Shown here piece after piece: positions 1 through 7,025 of a DNA stretch of 47,844 nt; the first letter of the stretch is position 1; every line of letters begins with the position of its first letter. This DNA is from Fusicatenibacter sp. (GTDB taxonomy: Bacteria; Bacillota; Clostridia; Lachnospirales; Lachnospiraceae). The translations under genes were made by a program, and so were the position numbers. The notes under the pieces are model-generated. The model searched no databases. It was not told the origin of the DNA and saw nothing but the letters and a program-made list of their open reading frames with translations. The stretch covers positions 1-47,844 of the forward strand of contig JAGHIA010000033.1 of assembly GCA_017887445.1 (NCBI GenBank), in the 5' to 3' direction.

Positions 1-1
1 C

Positions 2-202
2 TCAAAGAAGAAGTCTGCGGACGCACAGATTTTGATGCGGAACTACATGATGGAGCGATTTCTGGAGCGTATTTCACTCTCGAAGTACCGGGACAAGTTT
101 ATTTTGAAGGGCGGGATGCTGGTAGCAACGATGGTCGGTCTGGATGCCCGTTCCACCATGGATCTGGATGATTCTGAGACAGCAATTCCAGCTTATTTTT
201 AA
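2..202 (+). pseudogene. AbiEii-type nucleotidyltransferase toxin, 5' fragment cut by a deletion
   Basis: The frame is open from the window edge and reads MMERFLERISLSKYRDKFILKGG followed by MVGLDARSTMDLD in order (given here in parts). This is the N-terminal nucleotidyltransferase signature of AbiEii/AbiGii toxins of type IV toxin-antitoxin or abortive-infection systems. After MDLD (about base 169) family similarity stops, and the frame ends at TAA 200-202 after a short foreign tail. The DNA after base 170 belongs to a relE gene on the other strand. So this is the front of abiEii fused by a deletion to another gene. The real start and the AbiEi partner lie left of the window. Identification is from the remembered family motif only. 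Confidence 0.7.
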
Positions 203-278
203 GCTGTTTCTTTTCCTGAGCGGTCAAATCTTTAAAATGTTTCTGGAAACGAGGTGTAAACGTAAACTCATATGCCAT
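99..278 (-). pseudogene. RelE/ParE-type toxin, 3'-truncated
   Basis: The reading begins MAYEFTFTPRFQKHFKDLT and runs through QLKNKLELLSQN, which matches the first third of RelE/YafQ-like mRNA interferase toxins. From base 170 downwards the frame reads the complement of the abiEii fragment (HPDPWWNGHPD...) and stops, so the catalytic C-terminal half is gone. The start ATG (278-276) touches the stop of the antitoxin gene (TGATG overlap), and a GGAGG lies just upstream, the usual translational coupling of a toxin-antitoxin pair. The product should be inactive. A TTG three bases upstream is an alternative start. Confidence 0.7.
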
Positions 279-538
279 CAATCCGCCTCCAATTTGTCAA
301 ACAGAGCATCCACGCTATCAAAGACAGGCTGTTCGCCGGATGCAATTTTTGCTTTGACGTTGTCAATTTCTTCCCGGAGTTCGGATAGGTAGTTTTTGGG
401 ATAAACGACTACCGGCATGATGCAGATGGCACCGTCTTTCTCGAAAATATCCAGCTTATCACCCTCTGAGAGACCAAGCTTGACGATAATCTCCTTGGGT
501 ATGGTAATTTGTGATTTCTGCCGCAGTTCAGCTAACAT
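278..538 (-). CDS. AbrB/MazE-family antitoxin
   Basis: 86 aa. The start is ATG 538, chosen because AAGGAG lies 9 bases upstream; a longer frame to 574 has no comparable site. The N-terminal half, MLAELRQKSQITIPKEIIVKLGL followed by EGDKLDIFEKDG, is a swapped-hairpin AbrB/SpoVT DNA-binding fold. The C-terminal half is a helical toxin-neutralising tail ending FDSVDALFDKLEAD. It is followed with one-base overlap by a truncated relE, so it is probably an orphan antitoxin that still represses its own promoter; a 15-bp inverted repeat lies about 70 bp upstream. The gene itself looks intact. Confidence 0.85.
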   Translation of the reverse strand: MLAELRQKSQITIPKEIIVKLGLSEGDKLDIFEKDGAICIMPVVVYPKNYLSELREEIDNVKAKIASGEQPVFDSVDALFDKLEAD

Positions 539-606
539 AATCTCATCTCCTTTTCGCAATAAACAAAACACCATATTCCTGCGTGACCGTCTCCTATTCT
601 TTTCTA

Positions 607-648
607 CTCATTCTAACCATTTTCATTGATAAGAATGGTTAGAATGAG
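607..648. promoter_or_regulatory. Perfect 15-bp inverted repeat upstream of the antitoxin gene
   Basis: CTCATTCTAACCATT (607-621) and its exact complement (634-648) surround a 12-base loop. It lies upstream of the minus-strand antitoxin gene. The symmetry and place suit an operator bound by the AbrB-type antitoxin, or a terminator for transcripts from the right. No U-run follows on either side, which favours an operator. Confidence 0.4.
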
Positions 649-691
649 CAGAATGTGAGCAGAATGAAAACGTCCCAAGTGACGACCCATA

Positions 692-844
692 TTACTTCTT
701 TTTTTTTATCTCTGTCCCCTTTAACAGCTTATCCAGCTCCTTCAGCGATTTCTGTATTTTATAAAAATTTCCGCCTTTGTGAGCGCTGGTATATTCAAAT
801 TCTGTCATTTTCCGGTGTACGGAGCTTGGCTTTCGCAGGACCAT
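692..844 (-). CDS. Possible 50-aa lysine-rich small protein
   Basis: Reads MVLRKPSSVHRKMTEFEYTS and on to a KELDKLLKGTEIKKKK tail. A GGAAGG sits 6 bases before the ATG at 844. The frame is also open further upstream, into the end of trmB. I do not recognise the protein. Its composition (K/E-rich, amphipathic helix near the C-terminus) is not that of a random shadow frame, but nothing else supports it. The rest of the 539-923 gap shows no gene. Confidence 0.2.
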   Translation of the reverse strand: MVLRKPSSVHRKMTEFEYTSAHKGGNFYKIQKSLKELDKLLKGTEIKKKK

Positions 845-923
845 CACATCCTTCCACCTTATCTTCTTATAAAATATGAAAATAAAATTCTTTCTGTGTC
901 TGTCTGCAGCAGTTACCATCCTT

Positions 924-1601
924 TCACATCGCCGAATCGTTGCTTCTCCGCGGAACAAACCGCGCGGCCAGCTTACAGATGGGGTTCCCCGCCGCGGAAA
1001 ACTTCTCCTCATACTCCGTCATAATATTTCCCTGGTTCATCTTCTCATCGCTGTGGAGATCGTAGGTATACGCGTCCAGCGTCCAGCCGGGGGTGTTTCT
1101 GATCTCCTCCAGAGAAAAATCAAACAGCGGCCGGTTGTCCGTCTTAAACTCCACGGTTCCGCCTTCCGGCAGGATTTTCCCGTACCGCTCCAGAAACTCA
1201 TGGGAGGTCAGCCGCCGCTTGGCGTGACGGTCTTTGGGCCAGGGATCGGAAAAATTCAGGTAGATCCGTTCCACCTCCCCCTTCTCGAAAACCTCCGGAA
1301 GTTCCCTGGCGTCCATCCGGATAAAATACAGATTTTCCAGCGGCTCCTCCAAAGCCTTCGCCTTTTGCACGGCCCGCAGCAGAACGCTGTCGTACATTTC
1401 AATCCCGATATAATTGATATCCGGATGCTTCCTTGCCAGATCCATCAGGAAACGTCCTTTTCCCATGCCTACTTCTATGTGGACCGGCTGCTCCCTGGCA
1501 AACACCTGGCCCCAATGCCCCTTCTTTTTTTCTGGCTCCTGCACCACGATGGAACTGTTGGCGATCACTTCCTTCGCGCCCTGTATATTTCTCAGTCTCA
1601 T
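924..1601 (-). CDS. trmB: tRNA (guanine-N7-)-methyltransferase TrmB
   Basis: 225 aa, the usual length. It makes m7G46 in the tRNA variable loop from S-adenosylmethionine in the cytosol. Visible motifs are the SAM-binding loop VHIEVGMGKGRFLMDLA (about residues 40-56), NYIGIEMY, the acidic-end motif RMDARELP, the family signature YLNFSDPWPKDRHAKRRL, and EFKTDNRPLFDFSLEE near the C-terminus. The start ATG 1601 has AAAGGAG about 12 bases upstream. The gene is single, divergent from the V-ATPase operon, with a hairpin repeat (1632-1794) between its likely promoter and its start. No unusual residue was seen. Confidence 0.95.
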   Translation of the reverse strand: MRLRNIQGAKEVIANSSIVVQEPEKKKGHWGQVFAREQPVHIEVGMGKGRFLMDLARKHPDINYIGIEMYDSVLLRAVQKAKALEEPLENLYFIRMDARELPEVFEKGEVERIYLNFSDPWPKDRHAKRRLTSHEFLERYGKILPEGGTVEFKTDNRPLFDFSLEEIRNTPGWTLDAYTYDLHSDEKMNQGNIMTEYEEKFSAAGNPICKLAARFVPRRSNDSAM

Positions 1602-1631
1602 ATTTTATATTTTCTCCTTTCACGGCACACC

Positions 1632-1794
1632 GGAGCGTGTTTGAAAATTGCTTTCTGCAAGATGTGCGTCACAGTTTGCGTGGAATTTGTCCCAGAATCG
1701 GGAGGCGCAGCGGGCTACGCTGACTGATTCTGGGGCAAATTCCACGCAAAGTGGGGCGTGCAGATTGCAGGAATGAATGTTCAAACACACTCCA
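1632..1794. repeat. Family-B hairpin repeat, full copy
   Basis: It starts GGAGCGTGTTTGAA and ends TTCAAACACACTCC, and the whole 163 bp folds on itself as a long imperfect hairpin: TGCAAGATGTGCG on the left pairs with CGTGCAGATTGCA on the right, and GGAATTTG with CAAATTCC. GCACACC and GTACACC flank the two ends. Relatives lie at 12778, 14279, 33891, 35224 and 38541. It would be transcribed as part of the trmB leader. Confidence 0.75.
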
Positions 1795-1842
1795 GTACAC
1801 CAATGGCTGAACGGTTGCTTTTTTCCACATCGTTTCCATATT

Positions 1843-1872
1843 ACTATAAGACGAAAAAAAAGAAAATCCCAA
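1843..1872 (-). promoter_or_regulatory. Candidate sigma-A promoter for trmB
   Basis: On the minus strand TTGGGA (1872-1867) and TATAGT (1848-1843) are 18 bp apart. Transcription would start near 1836 and pass through the family-B hairpin before trmB. The -35 box is a 4/6 match, so this is tentative. Confidence 0.35.
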
Positions 1873-1897
1873 ATATGTTTTTTCATAAAAATAGTAT

Positions 1898-1926
1898 GTG
1901 ACATTTTTAACGGAAAGGTGTATGAT
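1898..1926 (+). promoter_or_regulatory. Sigma-A promoter for the V-ATPase operon
   Basis: GTGACA (1898-1903) and TATGAT (1921-1926) are 17 bp apart, each 5/6 to consensus. Transcription would start near 1933, so a GTAAC palindrome (1937-1963) would form a hairpin at the extreme 5' end of the mRNA, about 90 nt ahead of the first gene. Confidence 0.6.
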
Positions 1927-1936
1927 AGGTAGCGTA

Positions 1937-1963
1937 GTAACGGTTCGCCTTCTGAACGGTTAC
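1937..1963. repeat. GTAAC palindrome, 27 bp
   Basis: GTAACGGTTC and GAACGGTTAC face each other across 7 bases, with one mismatch in the arms. It belongs to the GTAAC...GTTAC family seen throughout the window. No direct repeat flanks it. Confidence 0.6.
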
Positions 1964-2024
1964 AACAGAAAAACAATAGATTCCGATCATATTGTTAATA
2001 CTCTATAGACAAAGGAGGATAGGT

Positions 2025-2336
2025 ATGGAATCGGTTATCAACAAGCTGACAGAAATTGAAGCGGCAGCCTCCAGGATCCTGGAAGGCGCGGCCAACCAGA
2101 ACAAGCTTCTGGACCAGCAGCAGGAAGAACGGCTCGCCGCCTTCGACCGCAAGCTGGAAGAGGATACCGCGCGCCGGCTGCAGAACATCCAGGATGAACT
2201 GAAAAAAAACACAGACAGCCAGCTGCTCCATCTTCGTTCAGGAACTTCAGACCTGCTGGCCTCTCTGGATGATTACTACAGCCGGAACCACGACACATTA
2301 TCCACACAGATCTGCGAAAAACTGATAAGGAAGTGA
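2025..2336 (+). CDS. ntpF: V-type ATPase peripheral-stalk G/H-like subunit
   Basis: 103 aa. ATG 2025 is chosen because AAAGGAGG ends 6 bases upstream; the frame extends further left without a site. The protein is almost entirely one charged helix (INKLTEIEAAASRILEGAAN, then QQQEERLAAFDRKLEEDTARR), a coiled coil like the G/H (NtpF/AtpH) subunit that pairs with subunit E to form the peripheral stalk. It is the first gene of the ATPase operon, 4 bp before ntpC. Small coiled-coil subunits carry little sequence signature, so the call leans on position and shape. Confidence 0.75.
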   Translation: MESVINKLTEIEAAASRILEGAANQNKLLDQQQEERLAAFDRKLEEDTARRLQNIQDELKKNTDSQLLHLRSGTSDLLASLDDYYSRNHDTLSTQICEKLIRK

Positions 2337-2340
2337 TGGT

Positions 2341-3381
2341 ATGAAAGGTCTTTTATCCTACAGCGGACTGACGACAAAAATCCGCGCAATGCAAAGCCAT
2401 CTGCTGAACGACAGAAATTATCGTGAGATCGTGGAACTTCCCAATGTGCCGGCGGCCGTCACCTATCTGAAGCAGCAGCCGTCCTACCAGGAGCTGTTTC
2501 AGGGACTGGAGGAGACAGAGCTTCACCGCGGTCAGATCGAACAGCTTCTCCATCTGGCAGTTTACAGGGATTTCAGCAAGCTGTACCGTTTTTCCAATCT
2601 GGAGCAGCGGAAATTTCTGTCCAGTTACTTTAAAAGATATGAGATTGCTATTTTAAAGGAATGCCTGAACAAGATCTTTGATCACCGTGACGTGGTTTTA
2701 AACCTCTCGGTCTACCAGAGTTTTTTCGACAAACATTCTCAGCTGGACTTCGCTTCCGTCACATCGTCGTCCTCTCCGGAGGAACTGATCTCCAGCCTGA
2801 AAGGCACCGAGTATTACGATCCTCTGGTCCACCTGGGCACGCTGGAACATCCGACGCTGTTCGACTACGAAATGACTCTGGATCTCTACTACTTCGGTCA
2901 CCTGTGGAAGCAGAGAGAAAAGATCGCCCAAAAGAAAGATCTGGAGGAACTGACCAAAGCCTGGGGCAGCAAGTTTGATATGCTGAACCTGCAGTGGGTC
3001 TACCGCTCCAAGCAGTATTATCATATGACCAGCGCGGATATTTACGCCCTGATCATCCCGGTCCATTACCGGCTGAAAAAATCGGAGCTTCAGACGCTTG
3101 TGGAAGCGGAATCCATGGACGTCTTCCGGCAGCTGATCCGGAAAACCTATTACGCGAAACATTTTGAGCAGTTTTCCACGGAAACCATGGAATCCATGTA
3201 CGCGGAGATCATGAAGCATATTCTCTCCTCCGCGTCCAGAAGCAATCCCTATTCCCTGGCCACCGTTTATTCTTATCTGTACCATAAGGACCACGAGATC
3301 AACCGGCTCATCATCGCGCTCGAATGCGTACGTTACGGCATTTCTCCCGACGAGGCAATGCAGTACGTCGCCAAAACCTGA
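2341..3381 (+). CDS. ntpC: V-type ATP synthase subunit C
   Basis: 346 aa, close to the family's usual 330-350. Subunit C (d in eukaryotes) is the all-helical funnel that seats the central stalk on the membrane rotor ring. The sequence is helical throughout, with features of the vATP-synt_AC39 family: SGLTTKIRAMQSHLL at the start, repeated aromatic-rich helices (FSKLYRFSNLEQRKFLSSYF, DLYYFGHLWKQREKI, LNLQWVYRSKQYY), and the C-terminal YSYLYHKDHEINRLIIALEC followed by YGISPDEAM, typical of this subunit. It lies 4 bp after the G-like gene and 21 bp before ntpI. Confidence 0.93.
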   Translation: MKGLLSYSGLTTKIRAMQSHLLNDRNYREIVELPNVPAAVTYLKQQPSYQELFQGLEETELHRGQIEQLLHLAVYRDFSKLYRFSNLEQRKFLSSYFKRYEIAILKECLNKIFDHRDVVLNLSVYQSFFDKHSQLDFASVTSSSSPEELISSLKGTEYYDPLVHLGTLEHPTLFDYEMTLDLYYFGHLWKQREKIAQKKDLEELTKAWGSKFDMLNLQWVYRSKQYYHMTSADIYALIIPVHYRLKKSELQTLVEAESMDVFRQLIRKTYYAKHFEQFSTETMESMYAEIMKHILSSASRSNPYSLATVYSYLYHKDHEINRLIIALECVRYGISPDEAMQYVAKT

Positions 3382-3402
3382 TACAAGGGGAGGTGTTTTT
3401 GA

Positions 3403-5346
3403 TTGATCGTCAAGATGAAATTTATCAGCATCACAGGCCCTAAATCGGACATTGACCGTGTGACAAACACTTATCTGTCCAAATATGAGATCCATCTGGA
3501 GAACGCGTTGACAGAGCTTCAGACCGTACAGAGTCTGACGCCCTACCTTCAGATAAATCCCTACAAAGACACATTGAAGACGGCCAGTGATTACGCCGGA
3601 ATGCTTCCGGCCGACATGAAGGGAAAAGCGAAAAAGCTTTCCCTCGAAGATGCTCTTTCGTGCGTTCAGAACATCGACGAGACTCTGACCACGCTGAATC
3701 AGGAGCACAGCAGACTGCAGGAAGATCTGAAAACCTTCAAGGAAAAGGCGGATAAGATCGCCCCGTTCCAGAATCTTCCCTGCAGCCTGTCCACGATCTT
3801 CGGTTTCAAATTTATCCGTCTGCGTTTCGGACGGATCCCCAAAGAGTACTTCGACAAGTTTGAGAAGTATGTTTACGAGAGCACCGATACGGTATTCTAT
3901 CGCTGCAATTCCGACGATCGTTATGTCTGGGGCGTGTATTTCGCTCCAAGAGAAGAGATCCACAAGGTCGACGCCGTCTACGCGTCCATGCACTTTGAAC
4001 GTCTCTTCGTTCCCGACGAGTACGAGGGAACCCCGGAGGCGGAGCTTCAGGAGCTTCACCAGAATATCCTGGACACCTACCGGGCGATCTCCGACTGCAA
4101 GGACCGGATGCAGGACTACCTGCGCAAACACGCGGAAGAACTGAACGGCGCGGTCAACGAGCTGTCCACGCTTTCGAAGAATTTCGACGTGCGCAAGCTG
4201 GCCGCCTGTACCTCCACCCGGAAAGGGACGGAGACCTTCTACATTCTCTGCGGCTGGATGGCAAAAGCAGACGCGGAGGCGTTCCTGCACGACATTGAAA
4301 ACGACGAAAATCTTTACTGCTTTGTGGAGGACCAGGACAACAACGCCCTGCGGGAGCCGCCCACAAAGCTGAAAAACCCGAAACTGTTCCGCCCGTTCGA
4401 GATGTACGTCCAGATGTACGGACTGCCCTCTTACAACGAGATGGACCCGACCGTTTTTGTGGGCCTGACCTACTCCTTTATCTTCGGCGCCATGTTCGGA
4501 GACGTGGGACAGGGTCTTTGCCTGCTGATCGGCGGAGCGCTGCTGTATAAATTCCGGAAGATTACGCTGGCGGCGATCATCAGCCTGGCCGGCATCTTCT
4601 CCACGATCTTCGGATTCCTGTACGGAAGCTTCTTCGGATTCGAGGAACTGCTGCCGGCCCTGTGGCTGAAGCCAAAGGAAGCAATGATCACGCTGCCGTT
4701 TATCGGCCAGATGAACACCGTCTTTGTGGTGGCCATCGCCTTCGGTATGTTCCTGATCCTGGTGACCATGGTTTTCCATATTATGAACGCGCTGCGGGCC
4801 CACCGGACAGGCGAAGCGCTGTTTGACCAGAACGCCATCGCGGGATTGGTCTTCTACGGCGCCGTAGTCGCCACGATCTTCCTGTTTATGTCGGGACATA
4901 CGCTTCCCGCCGCAGGCGTGCTGGTGATCATGTTCGTACTTCCGCTGATCGCCATTTTCCTGAAAGAGCCTCTGGAAAAGCTGGTGAACAAGGAGAGAAA
5001 CCCGTTCCCGAAAACAGGGAAGGCAATGTTCTTTGTCCAGAGCTTCTTTGAACTGTTTGAGATTCTGCTGAGCTATTTTTCAAACACACTGTCCTTCGTC
5101 CGTGTGGGCGCCTTTGCCGTCAGCCATGCGGCGATGATGGAGGTGGTGCTGATGCTGGCAGGAGCCACTGAGGGCGGCAGTCCCAACTGGCTGGTCATCG
5201 TTCTGGGAAATATCTTCGTATGCGCCATGGAGGGCCTGATCGTAGGAATCCAGGTACTCCGTCTGGAATATTACGAAATGTTCAGCCGTTTCTATACCGG
5301 CGGCGGCAGAGCGTTCCGTCCGTTTCTGAAAAAGAACCAGGAATAA
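3403..5346 (+). CDS. ntpI: V-type ATP synthase subunit I (a subunit)
   Basis: 647 aa. It is the membrane stator that forms the ion half-channels against the c-ring and holds the peripheral stalks. TTG at 3403 is chosen: AAGGGGAGG lies 9 bases upstream, whereas the ATG at 3415 is too far from it. Residues 1-340 form the cytoplasmic arm with coiled coils (about 90-120 and 210-260). From about 350 come several membrane helices, starting PTVFVGLTYSFIFGAMFGDVGQG, a hallmark of the family. Arg567 in NTLSFVRVGAFAVSHA is the expected essential arginine facing the rotor glutamate. A 144-bp GTAAC-family element separates it from ntpK. Confidence 0.96.
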   Translation: MIVKMKFISITGPKSDIDRVTNTYLSKYEIHLENALTELQTVQSLTPYLQINPYKDTLKTASDYAGMLPADMKGKAKKLSLEDALSCVQNIDETLTTLNQEHSRLQEDLKTFKEKADKIAPFQNLPCSLSTIFGFKFIRLRFGRIPKEYFDKFEKYVYESTDTVFYRCNSDDRYVWGVYFAPREEIHKVDAVYASMHFERLFVPDEYEGTPEAELQELHQNILDTYRAISDCKDRMQDYLRKHAEELNGAVNELSTLSKNFDVRKLAACTSTRKGTETFYILCGWMAKADAEAFLHDIENDENLYCFVEDQDNNALREPPTKLKNPKLFRPFEMYVQMYGLPSYNEMDPTVFVGLTYSFIFGAMFGDVGQGLCLLIGGALLYKFRKITLAAIISLAGIFSTIFGFLYGSFFGFEELLPALWLKPKEAMITLPFIGQMNTVFVVAIAFGMFLILVTMVFHIMNALRAHRTGEALFDQNAIAGLVFYGAVVATIFLFMSGHTLPAAGVLVIMFVLPLIAIFLKEPLEKLVNKERNPFPKTGKAMFFVQSFFELFEILLSYFSNTLSFVRVGAFAVSHAAMMEVVLMLAGATEGGSPNWLVIVLGNIFVCAMEGLIVGIQVLRLEYYEMFSRFYTGGGRAFRPFLKKNQE

Positions 5347-5349
5347 TAA

Positions 5350-5493
5350 ACAACAGTTCAGCCTGCAGTGATCCCGCGAGGTGTTTTCGCGCAGAATGTG
5401 CGAAAATCCCGGGGCCTGCAGCGCGAAATTGCATGAAATGCGGTTTCTGTGCATCGCGAATCGTGTAATCGTTCAGCAACGCTGAACTGTTGC
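5350..5493. repeat. GTAAC-family element, full length (type I), in the ATPase operon
   Basis: The 13-bp ends are ACAACAGTTCAGC and its near complement GCTGAACTGTTGC. The interior has two further hairpins: TTTTCGCGCA with TGTGCGAAAA, and a GCATGAAATGC stem. AATAATAA precedes and AAGAAGAA follows, 6/8 identical, as a decayed target duplication would be. Close copies lie at 32393 and 46095. Confidence 0.8.
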
Positions 5494-5542
5494 AAGAAGA
5501 ACGAATGGTTACCTACAATAACATTTTTAGGAGGATTTTACT

Positions 5543-5977
5543 ATGAATACCTTACTTATCCAGATTCTTACCGCGGCAGCTATGATCTTAAGCATCATCA
5601 TCCCCATGGCCGTTTATTTCTCCGGTGAGAAGACAAAGAAACGATACAAAAAATCTCTGGCAGCCAACGTTGCCGGTTTCTTCGGCCTGATGCTCGTGGT
5701 CACCATCGTGTCCTTCGCGGGAACCACCACCGTATCCGCGGCCACTGAGTCCGGCGCGGGCCTTGCCACCGGCCTTGGCTACATCGGCGCGGCTCTCGTT
5801 ACCGGTCTTTCCGGCATCGGCTCCGGTATCGCCGTTGCCTCCAGCGCCAGCGCCGCTCTGGGAGCGATCAGCGAGGACGGAAGCATCTTCGGTAAATCCA
5901 TGATCTTCGTTGCCATGGCCGAAGGTATCGCGCTGTACGGCCTGATCATCTCCTTCATGATCCTGGGACAGCTTTGA
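5543..5977 (+). CDS. ntpK: V-type ATP synthase subunit K (rotor ring proteolipid)
   Basis: 144 aa. ATG 5543 follows TAGGAGG. Residues 1-65 hold a first hydrophobic helix (about 5-25) and a second segment (45-62) ending in a signal-like TTTVSAATES; residues 72-144 are one c-subunit hairpin (YIGAALVTGLSGIGSGIAVA, loop ISEDGSIFGK, then SMIFVAMAEGIALYGLIISF). Glu127 is the ion-binding carboxylate. The layout is nearer to short bacterial proteolipids with an N-terminal extension, like that of Thermus, than to the four-helix NtpK of Enterococcus hirae. The ring conducts H+ or Na+; the sequence alone does not settle which. Confidence 0.93.
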   Translation: MNTLLIQILTAAAMILSIIIPMAVYFSGEKTKKRYKKSLAANVAGFFGLMLVVTIVSFAGTTTVSAATESGAGLATGLGYIGAALVTGLSGIGSGIAVASSASAALGAISEDGSIFGKSMIFVAMAEGIALYGLIISFMILGQL

Positions 5978-6026
5978 TTCCGGAACCAGGCAGAACGGTT
6001 CCCTTTTCTGAAAGGAAGTAACCCGC

Positions 6027-6335
6027 ATGAAAATGTTTTTGATCAGTGATAACGTCGATACGGAGACGGGAATGCGTCTGACCGGCGTGGAAGGCGTCGT
6101 GGTCCATGAGCGCGACGAGCTGTACCAGGCGCTCCAGAAAGCGCTGGCCAACAAAGAGATCGGGATCATCCTGCTGACAGAAAAGCTCGGCAAGGAATTT
6201 CCCGATATTCTCGAGGACGTGCGGCTGAACCACAAACTCCCGCTGCTGATCGAGATCCCTGACCGCCACGGCACAGGGCGAAAGCCAGACTTTATCACTT
6301 CCTTCGTAAACGAATCCATAGGATTAAAATTGTAG
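6027..6335 (+). CDS. ntpG: V-type ATP synthase subunit F
   Basis: 102 aa, family-typical. Subunit F is a small Rossmann-like protein of the central stalk that binds subunit D and tunes coupling. Family features are MKMFLISDNVDTETGMRLTG at the start, the strand IGIILLTEKLGKEF, LPLLIEIPDRHG, and a C-terminal helix. ATG 6027 has AAAGGAAG upstream. The TAG stop shares its G with the first base of a GTAAC palindrome, so TAG is followed directly by TAA. The gene lies between ntpK and ntpE. Confidence 0.92.
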   Translation: MKMFLISDNVDTETGMRLTGVEGVVVHERDELYQALQKALANKEIGIILLTEKLGKEFPDILEDVRLNHKLPLLIEIPDRHGTGRKPDFITSFVNESIGLKL

Positions 6336-6393
6336 TAACAGTTCCGCTTTGGCAACTATTCAGCTGGCTGAATAGTTACTGCCGGACCGTTGC
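6335..6393. repeat. Nested GTAAC-family palindromes with near-perfect 8-bp duplication
   Basis: An outer pair of ends (GTAACAGTTCCGC and GCCGGACCGTTGC) encloses a clean inner palindrome, AACTATTCAGC with GCTGAATAGTT (6354-6377). AAATTGTA (6327-6334) and AAATTGCA (6394-6401) flank the outer unit, 7/8 identical. The element lies between the F and E subunit genes. Confidence 0.7.
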
Positions 6394-6437
6394 AAATTGC
6401 AGCCGCCGCAGGCGGCAGTGAATCTGGAGGTGACATT

Positions 6438-7025
6438 TTGACAACCGAAGAAAAATTAGCGAATTTTTACCAGCACTCCATAGAAAGCGCCAACGCCGAA
6501 GCCTGGCGGACCATCAACGAGCACCAGGCTGCTCTGGACCAGCTGTTTGAGGAACACAAAGAAATAAAGCGGCAGCAGGCCCAGGATGAGATCGGCGCGG
6601 AGACAGAAAAACTGAAACGTGAGGCCAACAAAGCGCTCTCCGCCGAACAGCTGTCCATCAAACGTACGGTCTCGGCCAAAAACCTTGAGCTGAAAAACCG
6701 TCTGTTCGCCGAAGTCCGCGAAAAGATGATTCAGTTCAAACAGACGGAAGCTTATAAAGACTATCTGAAAACCAAGATCCAGGAGGCGGTTTCCTTTGCG
6801 TCCGGCGACACCATGCGCCTGTACCTGGACCCCTCTGACGAAGCATACCAAAAGGAACTGGAAGAAGTATGCTCTGTCTCCCTGCTCCTGTCAAAGATGC
6901 CGTTTACCGGCGGCATCCGCGCGGTCATTCCGGAAAAAAATATCCTGATCGACAATTCCTTTGATTCTCTGATCAGGGAGGAACAGGACGCATTTATTTT
7001 CGACGGAGGTATGACACATGAGTAA
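6438..7025 (+). CDS. ntpE: V-type ATP synthase subunit E
   Basis: 195 aa. TTG 6438 is chosen because TGGAGGTGA ends 5 bases before it; the frame runs further left only through the palindromic repeat. Subunit E pairs with the G-like subunit as peripheral stalk between the A3B3 head and subunit I. The N-terminal 110 residues are a long charged helix (QLFEEHKEIKRQQAQDEIGA, NKALSAEQLSIKRTVSAKNL), and the C-terminal 80 residues form the small globular domain (GGIRAVIPEKNILIDNSFDS). It overlaps the ntpA start by 8 bp, suggesting translational coupling. Confidence 0.9.
   Translation: MTTEEKLANFYQHSIESANAEAWRTINEHQAALDQLFEEHKEIKRQQAQDEIGAETEKLKREANKALSAEQLSIKRTVSAKNLELKNRLFAEVREKMIQFKQTEAYKDYLKTKIQEAVSFASGDTMRLYLDPSDEAYQKELEEVCSVSLLLSKMPFTGGIRAVIPEKNILIDNSFDSLIREEQDAFIFDGGMTHE

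Noticed and set aside
2698-4899. 733-aa open frame on the minus strand
   Set aside because: It lies opposite ntpC and ntpI, is rich in His/Gln/Arg/Val without family motifs, and has no ribosome site. It is a codon-use shadow.
5351-5492. Riboswitch or attenuator before ntpK
   Set aside because: The hairpins are shared with copies at 32393 and 46095 in unrelated contexts, so they belong to the mobile element rather than to a gene-specific leader.
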